NCBI GenBank assembly: GCA_024758765.1
Contig: CP101406.1
Location: forward strand, 2,976,001 to 3,040,000
Length of the DNA: 64,000 nt
Direction of reading: 5' to 3'
DNA from: Mycobacterium sp. SVM_VP21
GTDB lineage: Bacteria; Actinomycetota; Actinomycetes; Mycobacteriales; Mycobacteriaceae
Shown here: piece after piece, positions 1 through 9,933 of the stretch
Numbering within the stretch: position 1 is the stretch's first letter
Layout: each line of letters opens with the position of its first letter
Position numbers and translations under genes: made by a program
Notes under the pieces: generated by a model
The model's database searches: none
Told to the model about the DNA's origin: nothing
The model's input: only the letters and a program-made list of their open reading frames with translations

Positions 1-1023
1 ACCAAGGGTGCGGCGTCGACGGTTATCCACCGGCTGGTCGACCGGGGACTCATCGACTACGACGTGCCGGTGGCGCAGTACTGGCCGGAGTTCGGGGCGA
101 ACGGCAAGGCCGCGATAACGGTCCGCGAGCTGTTGGGACATCGAGCAGGCCTGACCCACCTCAACGGCGCCAGCAGGGCGGACCTACTGGACCACGTGAC
201 GATGGAAGCGCGGATGGCCGCTGCGGCGCCGGGACCCGAGCGCGGCAAACCCGCCTATCACGCGCTGACCTACGGCTGGTTGGTGTCCGGGCTGGCCCGG
301 GCCGTCACCGGCGTGGGAATGCGTGAGCTGTTCCGCACGGAGCTGGCCGGACCGCTGGGTGTCGACGGCCTGCACCTGGGCCGCCCGCCCGCCGACGCAC
401 CCACCGTTGCGGCGGAGATCATCATGCCTCAACGCAGCCGGCGAAACGCGGTGGTGGACCTGCTGGCGCCGCGGGCGGCCGCGGCGCTGCGATACGGGGG
501 CTTGGGCGCCTTCTACTTCCCGGGGGTGATGGACACCCTCCGCGGCGGTATCCCGTTCCTGGACACCGAGGCCGCCGCCCTCAACGGGGTGGCCACCGCG
601 CGTGGGCTGGCCCGCCTCTACGGCGCCCTGGCCAACGGCGGGCAGATCGACGGCACTCAATTGCTGTCACCCCGGCGGGTGGCGGGCCTGACCGGTCCGC
701 GCACCCTCGAACTGGACCGCACCATCGGGGTTCCGTTGGCGTTCCACCTGGGCTATCACGCGATCCCGTTCGGGCCGGTGTTGCCCGGATTCGGTCACGT
801 CGGCCTGGGCGGTTCCATGGGCTGGGCGGATCCTGCCTCCGGACTGGCGATCGGTTTCGTGCACAACCGGCTGCTTACCCCGTTCGTCGCGCTCGACCAT
901 GCCGGTTTCGTCGGAACGGCCGCGCTGATTCGCCGCGGCGTCGCCCAAGGACGCCGACACGGCTACACCTCGATCCCGCAGCTGGGGGAGTCGTTCGCCG
1001 CACCGGATGTCGCGACGGGCTAG
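1..1023 (+). CDS. Beta-lactamase-fold serine esterase (LipD/EstB-like), 5' end missing
   Basis: The open frame runs in from the left edge, so only the last 340 codons are present. The first visible residues (TKGAAS) supply the Lys of the SxxK nucleophile motif; the Ser itself lies just outside the window. The block LLGHRAGLTHL is typical of class C beta-lactamase-related hydrolases. YHALTYGW carries the second-motif Tyr, and GHVGLGGSMGW sits where the third (HxG/KTG-like) motif is expected. Family members in mycobacteria are esterases or lipases (LipD, LpqK type) rather than antibiotic-degrading enzymes; that is inferred from family knowledge. It is co-directional with the thioesterase gene 93 bp downstream. 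The substrate cannot be told from the sequence. Confidence 0.85.
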   Translation, partial: TKGAASTVIHRLVDRGLIDYDVPVAQYWPEFGANGKAAITVRELLGHRAGLTHLNGASRADLLDHVTMEARMAAAAPGPERGKPAYHALTYGWLVSGLARAVTGVGMRELFRTELAGPLGVDGLHLGRPPADAPTVAAEIIMPQRSRRNAVVDLLAPRAAAALRYGGLGAFYFPGVMDTLRGGIPFLDTEAAALNGVATARGLARLYGALANGGQIDGTQLLSPRRVAGLTGPRTLELDRTIGVPLAFHLGYHAIPFGPVLPGFGHVGLGGSMGWADPASGLAIGFVHNRLLTPFVALDHAGFVGTAALIRRGVAQGRRHGYTSIPQLGESFAAPDVATG

Positions 1024-1116
1024 TGGTCGGCTGCGTACCGCTGCGCCGCTGTGCTGATGGCGGCGACCCGCTTCACCCGGCTCCGCCGGGTTTGCGATCG
1101 CCGCTAGGGTTGCCGA

Positions 1117-1830
1117 GTGACTGACCGTACGCCGAAGCTCTACATCTTCCCGCATGCCGGCGGATCGCCGCAGTACTACGTCCCGTTCTCCAAGACGTTC
1201 ACCACCGATGTCAAGCGCATCGGTGTTCAGTACCCGGGCAAGGGCGGAACCCACGACTTGGGCGCTTTCACCAGCATCGAGGACCTTGCCGACCAGGTCT
1301 GCAAGACAGTTGCGCCGCCAGCCCCGTCCGATGGGCCGGTCGCTTTCTTCGGACACAGCATGGGTGCGCTGTTGGCGTTCGAAGTGGCGCGTCGATTCGA
1401 GGCGGACGGACATCGGATTGCCGCACTGTTCGTGTCGGCGGCAGGCGCACCTGGCCGAGCCGGCTACGACAACATCCCCGAGTCCGATCGCGGCCTTCTG
1501 GACGCCGTCAGCACAATGACGGGGGTCAACCCCGAATTCTTGGAGAACGAGGAGTTCGCGGCCAAGATCCTCCCGACTCTGCGCGGCCTGAAAGCCATCG
1601 CGAACTATGACTGTCCGCCCGAGGCAAGGGTGTCTTGTCCGATCTTTGCGTTCCATGGTGACGAAGATGACGTCGCCACCACGGAGAAGGTGGCCCCCTG
1701 GGCGCAGCGCACCACTGTCGAATTCGGCGCGCGGGTGTTCACCGCTCCCGGCCACCACTTCTACCTCAACGATCACCTGCCGGAACTGGTTGGCGATATC
1801 GAAAAGAAGATCGCGCAGTACTGCTCGTAA
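1117..1830 (+). CDS. tesA: TesA-like type II thioesterase of a polyketide locus
   Basis: This 237-residue alpha/beta hydrolase opens with LYIFPHAGG and has the nucleophile elbow GHSMG (Ser81), acidic residues in GDEDD (182-185) and a catalytic His in PGHHFYLNDH (213/214). Length and motifs match TesA, the editing thioesterase that partners the phthiocerol/phenolphthiocerol synthases. The FadD26-like ligase downstream repeats the M. tuberculosis tesA-Rv2929-fadD26-ppsA order, which supports that role. The GTG start has no clear ribosome site. TAGGGT at 1105-1110 lies 6 nt before the start codon, so a leaderless mRNA is plausible. An equivalent editing role for another lipid PKS would look the same. 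Confidence 0.88.
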   Translation: MTDRTPKLYIFPHAGGSPQYYVPFSKTFTTDVKRIGVQYPGKGGTHDLGAFTSIEDLADQVCKTVAPPAPSDGPVAFFGHSMGALLAFEVARRFEADGHRIAALFVSAAGAPGRAGYDNIPESDRGLLDAVSTMTGVNPEFLENEEFAAKILPTLRGLKAIANYDCPPEARVSCPIFAFHGDEDDVATTEKVAPWAQRTTVEFGARVFTAPGHHFYLNDHLPELVGDIEKKIAQYCS

Positions 1831-2399
1831 TGACGCGCCTGACCCGGCCCGCCATGTGAATGGGCCGTTGGTACCGAAGTTGCTCGTGATGCGCACCAAT
1901 GACTTCTCCGCTACTATGGCGGCTCTGCTGCGTTTGCGCTGTACGCGGGCTACAAGGGGCCTGTCAGCAGCGCGTCCGTGGTAGCCTCCGCGGGAGGGAA
2001 ACACCTGGGATGTCGGGGTCCAAGGAGTTTTAGGCAGGTTCCAAACATCCAGTAAGGGGTACCCGTGTCGTTGGTCGAATCCTCCGCGCCGGCCGTGTTG
2101 GCCGGGCGATCTCGGCGCTCGGAGATCCCCGCCCCCGTCTTCACCCGGCACGGCGAGCAACCGGCCTGCGCTGAGGCTGACGTATTCAGCTGAGCAACTC
2201 GGCTGGGGATGCCCGCCAGACTTGATCACGCGGGGGACCCATCCCAAATGTCGCTAATCCAATTGCATACCTCCGCTGTGCAGGGGCCTTGCGCAGCGAA
2301 ACCGTCAGCTCGGACAGCAAGCGCAACGACTCTCGACGGGGCCGAAGTACTCAGCAGGTGAGGTCCACAGACCTGACAGCATAAGGAGAAGACAACGCA
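1831..2399 (+). other. Long intergenic/leader region upstream of fadD26-like gene
   Basis: These 569 bases separate the thioesterase from the acyl-AMP ligase. Apart from the 42-codon frame at 2065-2193, the only clear feature is a ribosome-binding site, AGGAGA at 2384-2389, 10 nt before the ATG at 2400. A long leader here parallels the spacing before fadD26 in the PDIM locus, where the main PDIM promoter is known to lie. No promoter could be assigned with confidence. Confidence 0.5.
2065..2193 (+). CDS. Possible 42-residue leader peptide between tesA and fadD
   Basis: A GTG at 2065 preceded by AAGGGG (2054-2059) opens a 42-codon frame ending at TGA 2191-2193. It lies in the slot occupied by the short gene Rv2929 in M. 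tuberculosis. I cannot recall that sequence well enough to claim homology. The composition is unremarkable and the peptide (starting VSLVESSAPAV) has no motif that I recognise. It could equally be part of an untranslated leader. Confidence 0.22.
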   Translation: MSLVESSAPAVLAGRSRRSEIPAPVFTRHGEQPACAEADVFS

Positions 2400-4157
2400 A
2401 TGTCGGTAACTGAAACGCACATCCCGACCCTGTTGGCGAACCTGGAACGCGACAAGCCGGACGCGCCTGCGTATACGTTCATCGACTACGACGTCGACCC
2501 CGCCGGCTATCGCGAGACCGTGACCTGGTCGCAGCTGCGCAACCGCGTGCGGGTGGTGGCGGCGGAACTGGCGACCTGCGCCTCTCCGGGCGACCGGGTG
2601 GCGATCCTGGCCCCGCAGAGCCTGGAGTACATCGTCGGGTTCTACGGTGCGCTGCAGGCGGGCATGATCGCCGTTCCGCTGCCGGTGCCGATGTTCGGCG
2701 TGCACGACGAGCGCGTGTCGGCGGCGCTGCGGGACAGCTCCCCGGCTGCGATCCTGACGACCACGGCAGCGGTTGGTGACATCGCCAGCTCGATCAAGGG
2801 CCTGGGCGGCAAACCGCCGGTGGTGATCGAGGTCGACGCTCTGGACCTGGACTCCGAGCCGGCGGCGGCACCCGCCGCGACCGCGCAGACCAAGGTCGCC
2901 TTCCTGCAGTACACGTCCGGTTCGACCCGGACCCCGGCTGGCGTCATGGTCACTCATGCCAATGCCGTCTCGAACATGCGGCAGATGGCTGACGACACCT
3001 TCGCGCTGACCGGCGGTAATGCGCCGGAAGGACTCAACCTGGTGTCGTGGATGCCGTTCTACCACGATCTGGGTTTGCTCGGCACGGTCATCTACCCGAT
3101 GGTCCTGGGTGTGCACACCGTGCACATGAGCCCCATGGCGTTCCTGGCGAAGCCGGCCCGCTGGATGCAGGAACTCGCCAAGGCTCCCGTCGGCTTTACC
3201 GGTGGGCCGAACTTCGCCTATGAGCTGGCCGTGCGGCGGACCTCCGACGAGGACATGGCCGGGCTCACCTTGGCCAACGTGCACACCTTCTGTCTGGGTG
3301 CGGAGCGCATTCACGCCGCGACGCTGCGACGCTTCGTCGACCGATTCACGAAGTTCGACGTGAACCCGGCGGCCCTGCGCCCCGGCTACGGGCTGGCCGA
3401 GGCCAGCGTCTACTTGACGTCCAACACCCCCGGCAACCCCCCGCCGACCGCGCGATTCGACTACACCAAGCTCGCGGCCGGTACGGCTGAGCCGAGTGGT
3501 CCCGAAGGTGGCGTCGAGCTGGTCAGCTGCGGTGTCCCGCGGGCCTGCACCGTGCGTATCGTGGACCCCGAAACCCAGACCGAGAACCCGGAAGGCAAAG
3601 TCGGCGAGATCTGGACGCACGGCCCGAACGTCGCGGCGGGCTACTGGCACAACCAGCAGGCCACCGAAGCCACCTTCGGCGGCAAGCTGGTCAACCCCAC
3701 GCCCGGGACGCCCCAGGGCCCCTGGCTCATGACTGGCGACCTCGGTGTCATCTCCGGCGGGGAGCTCTACATCGTCGGCCGGATCAAGGACTTGCTGATC
3801 GTCGACGGGCGAAACCACTACCCGGACGACATCGAGGCCACCGTTCAGGAAATCACCGGTGGGCGTGTCGCCGCGGTCTCGATCCCGAACAGCCAGTCCG
3901 AGCAGCTTGTTACGATCGCGGAGTTCAAGAACAAGGGGGGGTCCGATGAGGAGATTCTGGACAGGCTGACCGAGGTACGACGCAAGGTGACGGCCGCGCT
4001 GTCCAAGGCGCACGGCCTGGTGAGCGGAGACCTGGTCCTGGTGTCGCCGGGTGCCATCCCGATCACGACCAGCGGCAAGATCCGCCGTTCCAGCTGCGTG
4101 GAGATCTACCAGCGTGATGGGTTCGACCGACTGGATGCTACTGCTCGGTCTGTATGA
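2400..4157 (+). CDS. fadD26: Long-chain fatty acyl-AMP ligase, FadD26-like (FAAL)
   Basis: The protein has 585 residues. Motif A is YTSGSTRTPAG (171-181); motif 5-like GEIWTHGPNVAAGYW, TGDLGV, and GRIKDLLIVDGRNHYPDDIE follow. The C-terminal ITTSGKIRR carries the adenylation lysine. FAALs activate fatty acids as acyl-AMP and load them onto a partner PKS instead of making CoA esters. Gene order (thioesterase, FAAL, PKS) and overall resemblance point to FadD26 of dimycocerosate synthesis. Assignment to FadD26 rather than a sister FAAL of a glycolipid locus is by recall. The stop overlaps an ATG (ATGA at 4154), but that frame closes after 15 codons. Confidence 0.9.
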   Translation: MSVTETHIPTLLANLERDKPDAPAYTFIDYDVDPAGYRETVTWSQLRNRVRVVAAELATCASPGDRVAILAPQSLEYIVGFYGALQAGMIAVPLPVPMFGVHDERVSAALRDSSPAAILTTTAAVGDIASSIKGLGGKPPVVIEVDALDLDSEPAAAPAATAQTKVAFLQYTSGSTRTPAGVMVTHANAVSNMRQMADDTFALTGGNAPEGLNLVSWMPFYHDLGLLGTVIYPMVLGVHTVHMSPMAFLAKPARWMQELAKAPVGFTGGPNFAYELAVRRTSDEDMAGLTLANVHTFCLGAERIHAATLRRFVDRFTKFDVNPAALRPGYGLAEASVYLTSNTPGNPPPTARFDYTKLAAGTAEPSGPEGGVELVSCGVPRACTVRIVDPETQTENPEGKVGEIWTHGPNVAAGYWHNQQATEATFGGKLVNPTPGTPQGPWLMTGDLGVISGGELYIVGRIKDLLIVDGRNHYPDDIEATVQEITGGRVAAVSIPNSQSEQLVTIAEFKNKGGSDEEILDRLTEVRRKVTAALSKAHGLVSGDLVLVSPGAIPITTSGKIRRSSCVEIYQRDGFDRLDATARSV

Positions 4158-4197
4158 CAGATGACGAGCTGCTCGCGCGGCTCTCGGGGAGGTTGAG

Positions 4198-4299
4198 TTG
4201 AGCGAGAAGAGTGCTGCGCCGGTCGGGGGGCCGGATCGTCGGGCGATTGTTGCTGAGGCGCTGCGCAAGATTGATGATTTGACGGCGCGGTTGGCGGTT
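4198..4299 (+). pseudogene. 5' fragment of a modular polyketide synthase gene, cut off at a chimeric junction
   Basis: A TTG start at 4198, preceded by GGGGAGG (4187-4192), opens a frame that reads as a PKS N-terminal docking segment: a short polar lead-in, then a charged helix (AEALRKIDDLTARLA). Such helices precede the first ketosynthase in mycobacterial type I PKSs, and a PKS (ppsA) follows fadD26 in M. tuberculosis. After codon 34 the sequence changes abruptly into antisense 16S rRNA gene sequence, and the frame runs to a stop in the rRNA. No ketosynthase or later domain is present. Confidence 0.7.
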
Positions 4300-4407
4300 C
4301 CGTTCGCCACTCGAGTACCCCCGAAAGGGCCTTTCCGTTCGACTTGCATGTGTTAAGCACGCCGCCAGCGTTCGTCCTGAGCCAGGATCAAACTCTCCAA
4401 ACAAAAA
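4300..4407 (-). rRNA. rrs: 16S rRNA gene, 5' fragment only (~108 nt)
   Basis: Read on the minus strand, the segment begins TTTTTGTTTGGAGAG and contains the universal GAGTTTGATCCTGGCTCAG site, then mycobacterial 16S as far as the helix-6 region (GGTACTCGAGTGGCGAACGG). The expected continuation (GTGAGTAACACG) is missing; the sequence switches to PKS coding DNA at about 4300. A complete gene is about 1.5 kb. murA directly upstream is the standard mycobacterial rrnA context, so the 5' side is in its normal place and only the 3' side is abnormal. Confidence 0.95.
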
Positions 4408-4574
4408 CCATTTGGAAACAATCCCAAAACATCAGTCAAAAACTGACATCAAAAAAACACCACACCCCCAACACGGGGCGCCGAAGGCATGGCAAAAACA
4501 ACAACAAACAAAAACCACCAAACACACTATTGAGTTCTCAAACAACACGCCGCCTGGCTTCAGGCAACCCCGCC
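4408..4574 (-). promoter_or_regulatory. rrn leader with conserved antitermination/processing element
   Basis: The transcribed leader between the rrn promoter and the 16S 5' end is AT-rich on this strand and contains TTGAGAACTCAATAG (plus-strand 4527-4542). This element is characteristic of mycobacterial rrn leaders and is linked to antitermination and RNase III processing. Its presence shows that the promoter-to-16S segment is intact. Confidence 0.75.
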
Positions 4575-4603
4575 ACTGTACTCGCTTTTCGGAGTTGAGT
4601 CAA
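4575..4603 (-). promoter_or_regulatory. rrn promoter (-35 TTGACT, -10 TACAGT, 17-bp spacer)
   Basis: On the minus strand TTGACT (4598-4603) is followed after 17 bases by TACAGT (4575-4580). This is close to the SigA-type rrnA promoters of mycobacteria (TTGACT / TANNNT). It lies between the murA stop and the rrn leader, as expected for the proximal rrnA promoter. Confidence 0.75.
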
Positions 4604-4679
4604 CTCCCAGTTTTTCGGGGCTTCCGGAAGGACTTCCAGACTGCCGGTAGTTCCGCGGTCCGCGTCCCTCCGGCTCGAC

Positions 4680-5933
4680 CTATATTACACGTTCTATCTC
4701 AGCGCCCAAATCGCCTAGATATTCCACGAACAACGGGTAGCCGCGATCGATGTGGTAGACGTCGTGGACCTCGGTCTCACCGTCTGCGACCAGGCCCGCA
4801 AGGACCAAACCGGCTCCCGCACGGATGTCGGAGGCCCACACGGGTGCACTCGAGAGCTGCGGCAGGCCACGCACCACCGCATGGTGGCCATCGGTGCGCG
4901 CATCGGCCCCAAGGCGGATCATCTCCTCGACGAACCGGAACCTGGCCTCGAAGACGTTCTCGGTGATCATCGACGTGCCATCGGCAATCGCCGCGAGGCC
5001 GATCGCCATCGGCTGCAGGTCAGTGGGGAATCCCGGAAACGGCAGGGTCGCGACGTTGACGGCCTTGGGCCGCTCGTATTGCACGACCCGGAAGCCGTTG
5101 TCGGACTGGGTGACGGTCGCCCCCGCGTCGTGCAGCTTGTGCAGCACAAGCTGCAGGTGGGCCGGGTCCACGCCGGTAACCGAGATGTCGCCGCGGGTCA
5201 TCACCGCAGCAATCGCCCAGGTCGCTGCCACAATCCGATCGCCGATCACTTCGTGTTCGGTGGGATGCAGCCGCGGCACCCCAGTGATCTTCAGCGTTGG
5301 GGAGCCCGCACCTTCGATCTGCGCCCCCATCTGGTTGAGCATCGTGCAGAGATCAGCGACATCGGGCTCACGCGCCGCGTTGTGGATAGTCGTGACGCCT
5401 TCGGCCAGGACCGCGGCCATCAAGATGTTCTCGGTGGCGCCGACCGACGGGAACTCCAGCTGGATCTCGGCGCCGCGCAGCTTCTCGGCGTGCGCGACCA
5501 CACAACCGTGTTCGATATTGCAGGTGGCGCCCAACTGGCGCAGGCCGGCCTGATGCATGTCGAGCGGGCGCGACCCGATGGCGTCGCCACCCGGTAAGGC
5601 GACCTTCGCCTTCAGACACCGGCCCACCAGGGGACCCAGCACACAGACCGAAGCCCGGAACTGACGCACCGCGGCGAAGTCCGCGTCGTACTTGGGTTCG
5701 TCCGGCGAGGTGATGCGCACCGTGGTGCCGTCAAGTTCGACATTGGCGCCCAGTCCGCGCAGCACCTCAGCCATCAGCGGGACGTCCAGAATGTCCGGGC
5801 AGTTGGTGATGGTGCTGGTGCCCTCCGCCAACAATGCCGCCGCCATCAGCTTCAGGACGCTGTTCTTAGCGCCACCGACGGCGACTTCACCGGACAATCG
5901 GTTACCTCCGGTAACCACAAAACGCTCTCCCAC
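4680..5933 (-). CDS. murA: UDP-N-acetylglucosamine 1-carboxyvinyltransferase
   Basis: MurA catalyses the first committed step of peptidoglycan synthesis, transfer of enolpyruvate from PEP to UDP-GlcNAc. The 417-residue protein starts at GTG 5933 ([10 protein letters not shown]), matching known mycobacterial starts; a longer frame extends upstream but lacks family similarity. The usual catalytic Cys is replaced by Asp117 in [11 protein letters not shown]. This substitution is known to make mycobacterial MurA insensitive to fosfomycin. TACACT (5941-5946) lies 7 nt before the GTG, suggesting a leaderless mRNA. The gene reads towards the rRNA operon, as in M. tuberculosis (Rv1315). Confidence 0.97.
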   Translation of the reverse strand: MGERFVVTGGNRLSGEVAVGGAKNSVLKLMAAALLAEGTSTITNCPDILDVPLMAEVLRGLGANVELDGTTVRITSPDEPKYDADFAAVRQFRASVCVLGPLVGRCLKAKVALPGGDAIGSRPLDMHQAGLRQLGATCNIEHGCVVAHAEKLRGAEIQLEFPSVGATENILMAAVLAEGVTTIHNAAREPDVADLCTMLNQMGAQIEGAGSPTLKITGVPRLHPTEHEVIGDRIVAATWAIAAVMTRGDISVTGVDPAHLQLVLHKLHDAGATVTQSDNGFRVVQYERPKAVNVATLPFPGFPTDLQPMAIGLAAIADGTSMITENVFEARFRFVEEMIRLGADARTDGHHAVVRGLPQLSSAPVWASDIRAGAGLVLAGLVADGETEVHDVYHIDRGYPLFVEYLGDLGAEIERVI

Positions 5934-6033
5934 TCGCGTCAGTGTAGTGACGACACGAGTCCAATCCCGACCAATCCGGTCTCCTGCCGAAGCGGGGATT
6001 GCGACGCTTCCCTGCCCAGGTACGGTTTGGGCT

Positions 6034-6624
6034 ATGGCCGTGCACATCACTCGCGTTTACACCCGTACCGGCGACGACGGTACGACCGGATTGAGCGATT
6101 TCTCCCGCGTGCCCAAGACCGATCCGCGGCTGGTGGCCTATGCCGATGTCGAGGAGGCCAACGCCGCGATCGGTGTCGCGATTGCGCTCGGCGAACCCTC
6201 CGCGGCGGTGAGCGCCACACTGCTGCACATTCAGAACGACCTGTTCGACACGGGCGCGGATCTGGCCACGCCGGTTGCCGAGAATCCGAAGTACCCGCCG
6301 CTACGGATCACCGCCGACTACGTCGACCGCGTGGAGACGTGGTGTGACGAGTACAACGAGCAGCTGCCGCCGCTCAACTCATTCATCCTGCCGGGCGGGT
6401 CACCGCTGTCGGCATTGCTGCACGTGGCCCGCACCGCGGTGCGCCGCGCCGAGCGCTCCGCCTGGGCTGCGCTCGACACCTACCCGGATGGGGTGTCGGT
6501 GCTGCCGGCGAAGTATCTGAATCGCTTGTCGGACTTGATGTTTGTGTTGTGCCGAGTGGCAAATGCCGATGGTGATGTGCTCTGGAAGCCCGGCGGCGAC
6601 CGCACCGATCGCCCCGAAAAGTAG
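6034..6624 (+). CDS. PduO-type ATP:cob(I)alamin adenosyltransferase
   Basis: The 196-residue protein has the PduO ATP-binding N-terminus ([19 protein letters not shown]) and the conserved C-terminal helix ([15 protein letters not shown]). It makes adenosylcobalamin for enzymes such as methylmalonyl-CoA mutase; it corresponds to Rv1314c. The ATG at 6034 was chosen over upstream in-frame codons because family similarity starts at [19 protein letters not shown] at 6021-6026 sits 7 nt before it, another leaderless-type layout. It diverges from murA across 100 bp and converges on the DUF2550 gene. Confidence 0.93.
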   Translation: MAVHITRVYTRTGDDGTTGLSDFSRVPKTDPRLVAYADVEEANAAIGVAIALGEPSAAVSATLLHIQNDLFDTGADLATPVAENPKYPPLRITADYVDRVETWCDEYNEQLPPLNSFILPGGSPLSALLHVARTAVRRAERSAWAALDTYPDGVSVLPAKYLNRLSDLMFVLCRVANADGDVLWKPGGDRTDRPEK

Positions 6625-6648
6625 TCGGCGCCAACGGCGTCCGCTTCC

Positions 6649-7092
6649 TCAGTAGCTTTGACGCCGGGCCCGCGGCGACGGGCGTGCCTCCAGCCATGAT
6701 AGGAAGGCGGTCCGTGCGCCGCGGTCCAGCGCTATCTCGAAGCCGGCCCGACGGTCCTGCAGGACATCGCACAGTTCGAGCACCACGATCTCATCAGTCA
6801 TGATGTCGAATTCATCGCCGCGGGGTGCACGGCGGGACACCACATCCACACCACGTCGACTGAGCCGCCGATCCGGCCACAACCGCACGCTGGAAAGACG
6901 GTAGAAAGCCGCTTCACCGCCCCGGTAGCGGACCACGCCGTGACGCCAGCCATGGCCGCCGACCGCGGGAAGGTCGCGCATGATCGCGGCCGTACCGCCT
7001 TGACGCAGCTTCCACAGCCGATAACTCAGCGCCACCACAGCGCCGAGGAGAACGGCGACGAGCACGACCATAAAGATCATGGGCGTGCTCAT
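6649..7092 (-). CDS. DUF2550 membrane-anchored protein at the end of the atp operon
   Basis: This 147-residue protein has one N-terminal membrane helix (about residues 5-26) followed by a soluble basic domain. Size and position directly after atpC match Rv1312. The function of the family is unknown; co-transcription with ATP synthase genes is inferred from the 13-bp gap and shared strand. Confidence 0.85.
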   Translation of the reverse strand: MSTPMIFMVVLVAVLLGAVVALSYRLWKLRQGGTAAIMRDLPAVGGHGWRHGVVRYRGGEAAFYRLSSVRLWPDRRLSRRGVDVVSRRAPRGDEFDIMTDEIVVLELCDVLQDRRAGFEIALDRGARTAFLSWLEARPSPRARRQSY

Positions 7093-7105
7093 CGGTTCAC
7101 GTCTT

Positions 7106-7471
7106 TTAGTCGATCACACCTAGGGCGCGCAGCCTGGCCCGCCCCCGTGCAGCCATCTTGGGGTCAGTGGACTGAGACTCGTGCCGTGCGGACGCCTCGT
7201 CGATCTCTGACGTGAAGTCGACGGCCTCAGCCAAGATGCTGACACCCTCTTCGGTCACCGACAGGAAGCCGCCGTGCACGGCGAGCCGCAGCTCGTCCTC
7301 TTCGACCCGGTCCACCCGCACCATGGCGTCGTCGACGAGCTCGGCAACCACCGGGATGTGTCCCGGCAGGATGCCGATCTCACCGACGGTGGTCCGGGTG
7401 AAGATGAACGTGGCCTTGCCCGACCACACCTTGCGATCGACCGCGACGATGTCGACGTCAAGCTCTGCCAT
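7106..7471 (-). CDS. atpC: ATP synthase F1 epsilon subunit
   Basis: A 121-residue epsilon chain starting [18 protein letters not shown], with the beta-sandwich motif [13 protein letters not shown] and a short C-terminal helical tail. It couples gamma rotation to the c-ring and modulates hydrolysis. It is the last F1 gene of the operon, 67 bp after atpD. Confidence 0.97.
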   Translation of the reverse strand: MAELDVDIVAVDRKVWSGKATFIFTRTTVGEIGILPGHIPVVAELVDDAMVRVDRVEEDELRLAVHGGFLSVTEEGVSILAEAVDFTSEIDEASARHESQSTDPKMAARGRARLRALGVID

Positions 7472-7538
7472 TACCCACCGCCTTTCGCCTTGGTAGGACG
7501 CTCTTCGCGCGAGCGCTCATCGCCCAGAACACACCCGG

Positions 7539-8984
<1,446 letters not shown>

Positions 8985-9002
8985 CTAGTACTTACCGGGG
9001 GC

Positions 9003-9926
9003 TTATCGAGAGGCGTCGGCGAGGGCATTCGCACCGCCAACGATTTCGCTGATTTCCTGGGTGATCTGAGCCTGGCGCTCGCGGTTGGCCTCGAGGGTCA
9101 ACGCCTTGATCAAGTCGTCGGCGTTGTCGGTCGCCGACTTCATCGCGCGCTGGCGCGAAGCCAGCTCCGAGGCCGCCGAGTCGAGCAGCGCGGCATACAC
9201 ACGGGTGGTCAGATACCGCGGCAGCAACGAGTCGAACAGCGTCGTGGCATCCGGCTCGAAGGAATACAGGGTCTTCGGACCGGTCTCCTCGCCCACGTAC
9301 TCCACCAGCATCGGGGCGATCCGACGCGCCTCGGCCGACTGCGACAGCATCGAGCGGAAGTCGGTCGACACGATGTGCAGTTCGTCGACGCCCAGGACCC
9401 CGTCGGTGCCCGGGTAGTCGCCGTCGTCGTCGACGCCGGCCAGGAAAGTCTCAACCAGCGTCGAGGCGATCGTGGCGGCGTTCTCGTACGTCGGCTGCTC
9501 GGAGAATCCGGTCCAGGAGTCGGTGACGGCCCAGTTCCGGAACGAGTAGTAGGCCAGCGCCTTGCGACCGACCACGTAGAGCACCGGGTCCTTGCCCTCC
9601 GAGCGCAGCAGAGAGAACAGCTCCTCTGCCCGGCGGAAGACGTTGGCGTTGTAGCCGCCACACAGACCACGGTCGGACGACACCACCAAGACACCCGCCC
9701 GCTTGGGCTCGCTGCGCTCGACCAGCAACGGGTGGTCCAGGGCCGCCTCGGCGGCCAGAGTGGTGAGCAACCGGGTGATCTCGTCGGCGTACGGCCGTGC
9801 CGTTTCCAGCCGAGTCTGCGCCCGGCCGATACGCGAGGTGGCGATCAGCTCCTGGGCCTTGGTGATCTTCTTGATCGACCCGGCAGAGCGGATCCGCCCG
9901 CGTAGTTCGCGAAGTGTGGCTGCCAT
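9003..9926 (-). CDS. atpG: ATP synthase F1 gamma subunit with mycobacterial loop
   Basis: The rotor subunit, 307 residues, has the expected N-terminal ([21 protein letters not shown]) and C-terminal coiled-coil helices. An acidic insertion [19 protein letters not shown] lies near residues 165-190. A loop at this place is a known mycobacterial speciality that limits ATP hydrolysis and is studied as an inhibitor target. It lies 7 bp after atpA. Confidence 0.97.
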   Translation of the reverse strand: MAATLRELRGRIRSAGSIKKITKAQELIATSRIGRAQTRLETARPYADEITRLLTTLAAEAALDHPLLVERSEPKRAGVLVVSSDRGLCGGYNANVFRRAEELFSLLRSEGKDPVLYVVGRKALAYYSFRNWAVTDSWTGFSEQPTYENAATIASTLVETFLAGVDDDGDYPGTDGVLGVDELHIVSTDFRSMLSQSAEARRIAPMLVEYVGEETGPKTLYSFEPDATTLFDSLLPRYLTTRVYAALLDSAASELASRQRAMKSATDNADDLIKALTLEANRERQAQITQEISEIVGGANALADASR

Positions 9927-9933
9927 AGCGGCG

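Noticed and set aside
4344..4598. Short plus-strand frames over the rRNA leader
   Set aside because: They lie on the antisense of the rrn promoter, leader and 16S; low-complexity Lys/Thr/Asn sequence reflects AT-rich leader DNA.
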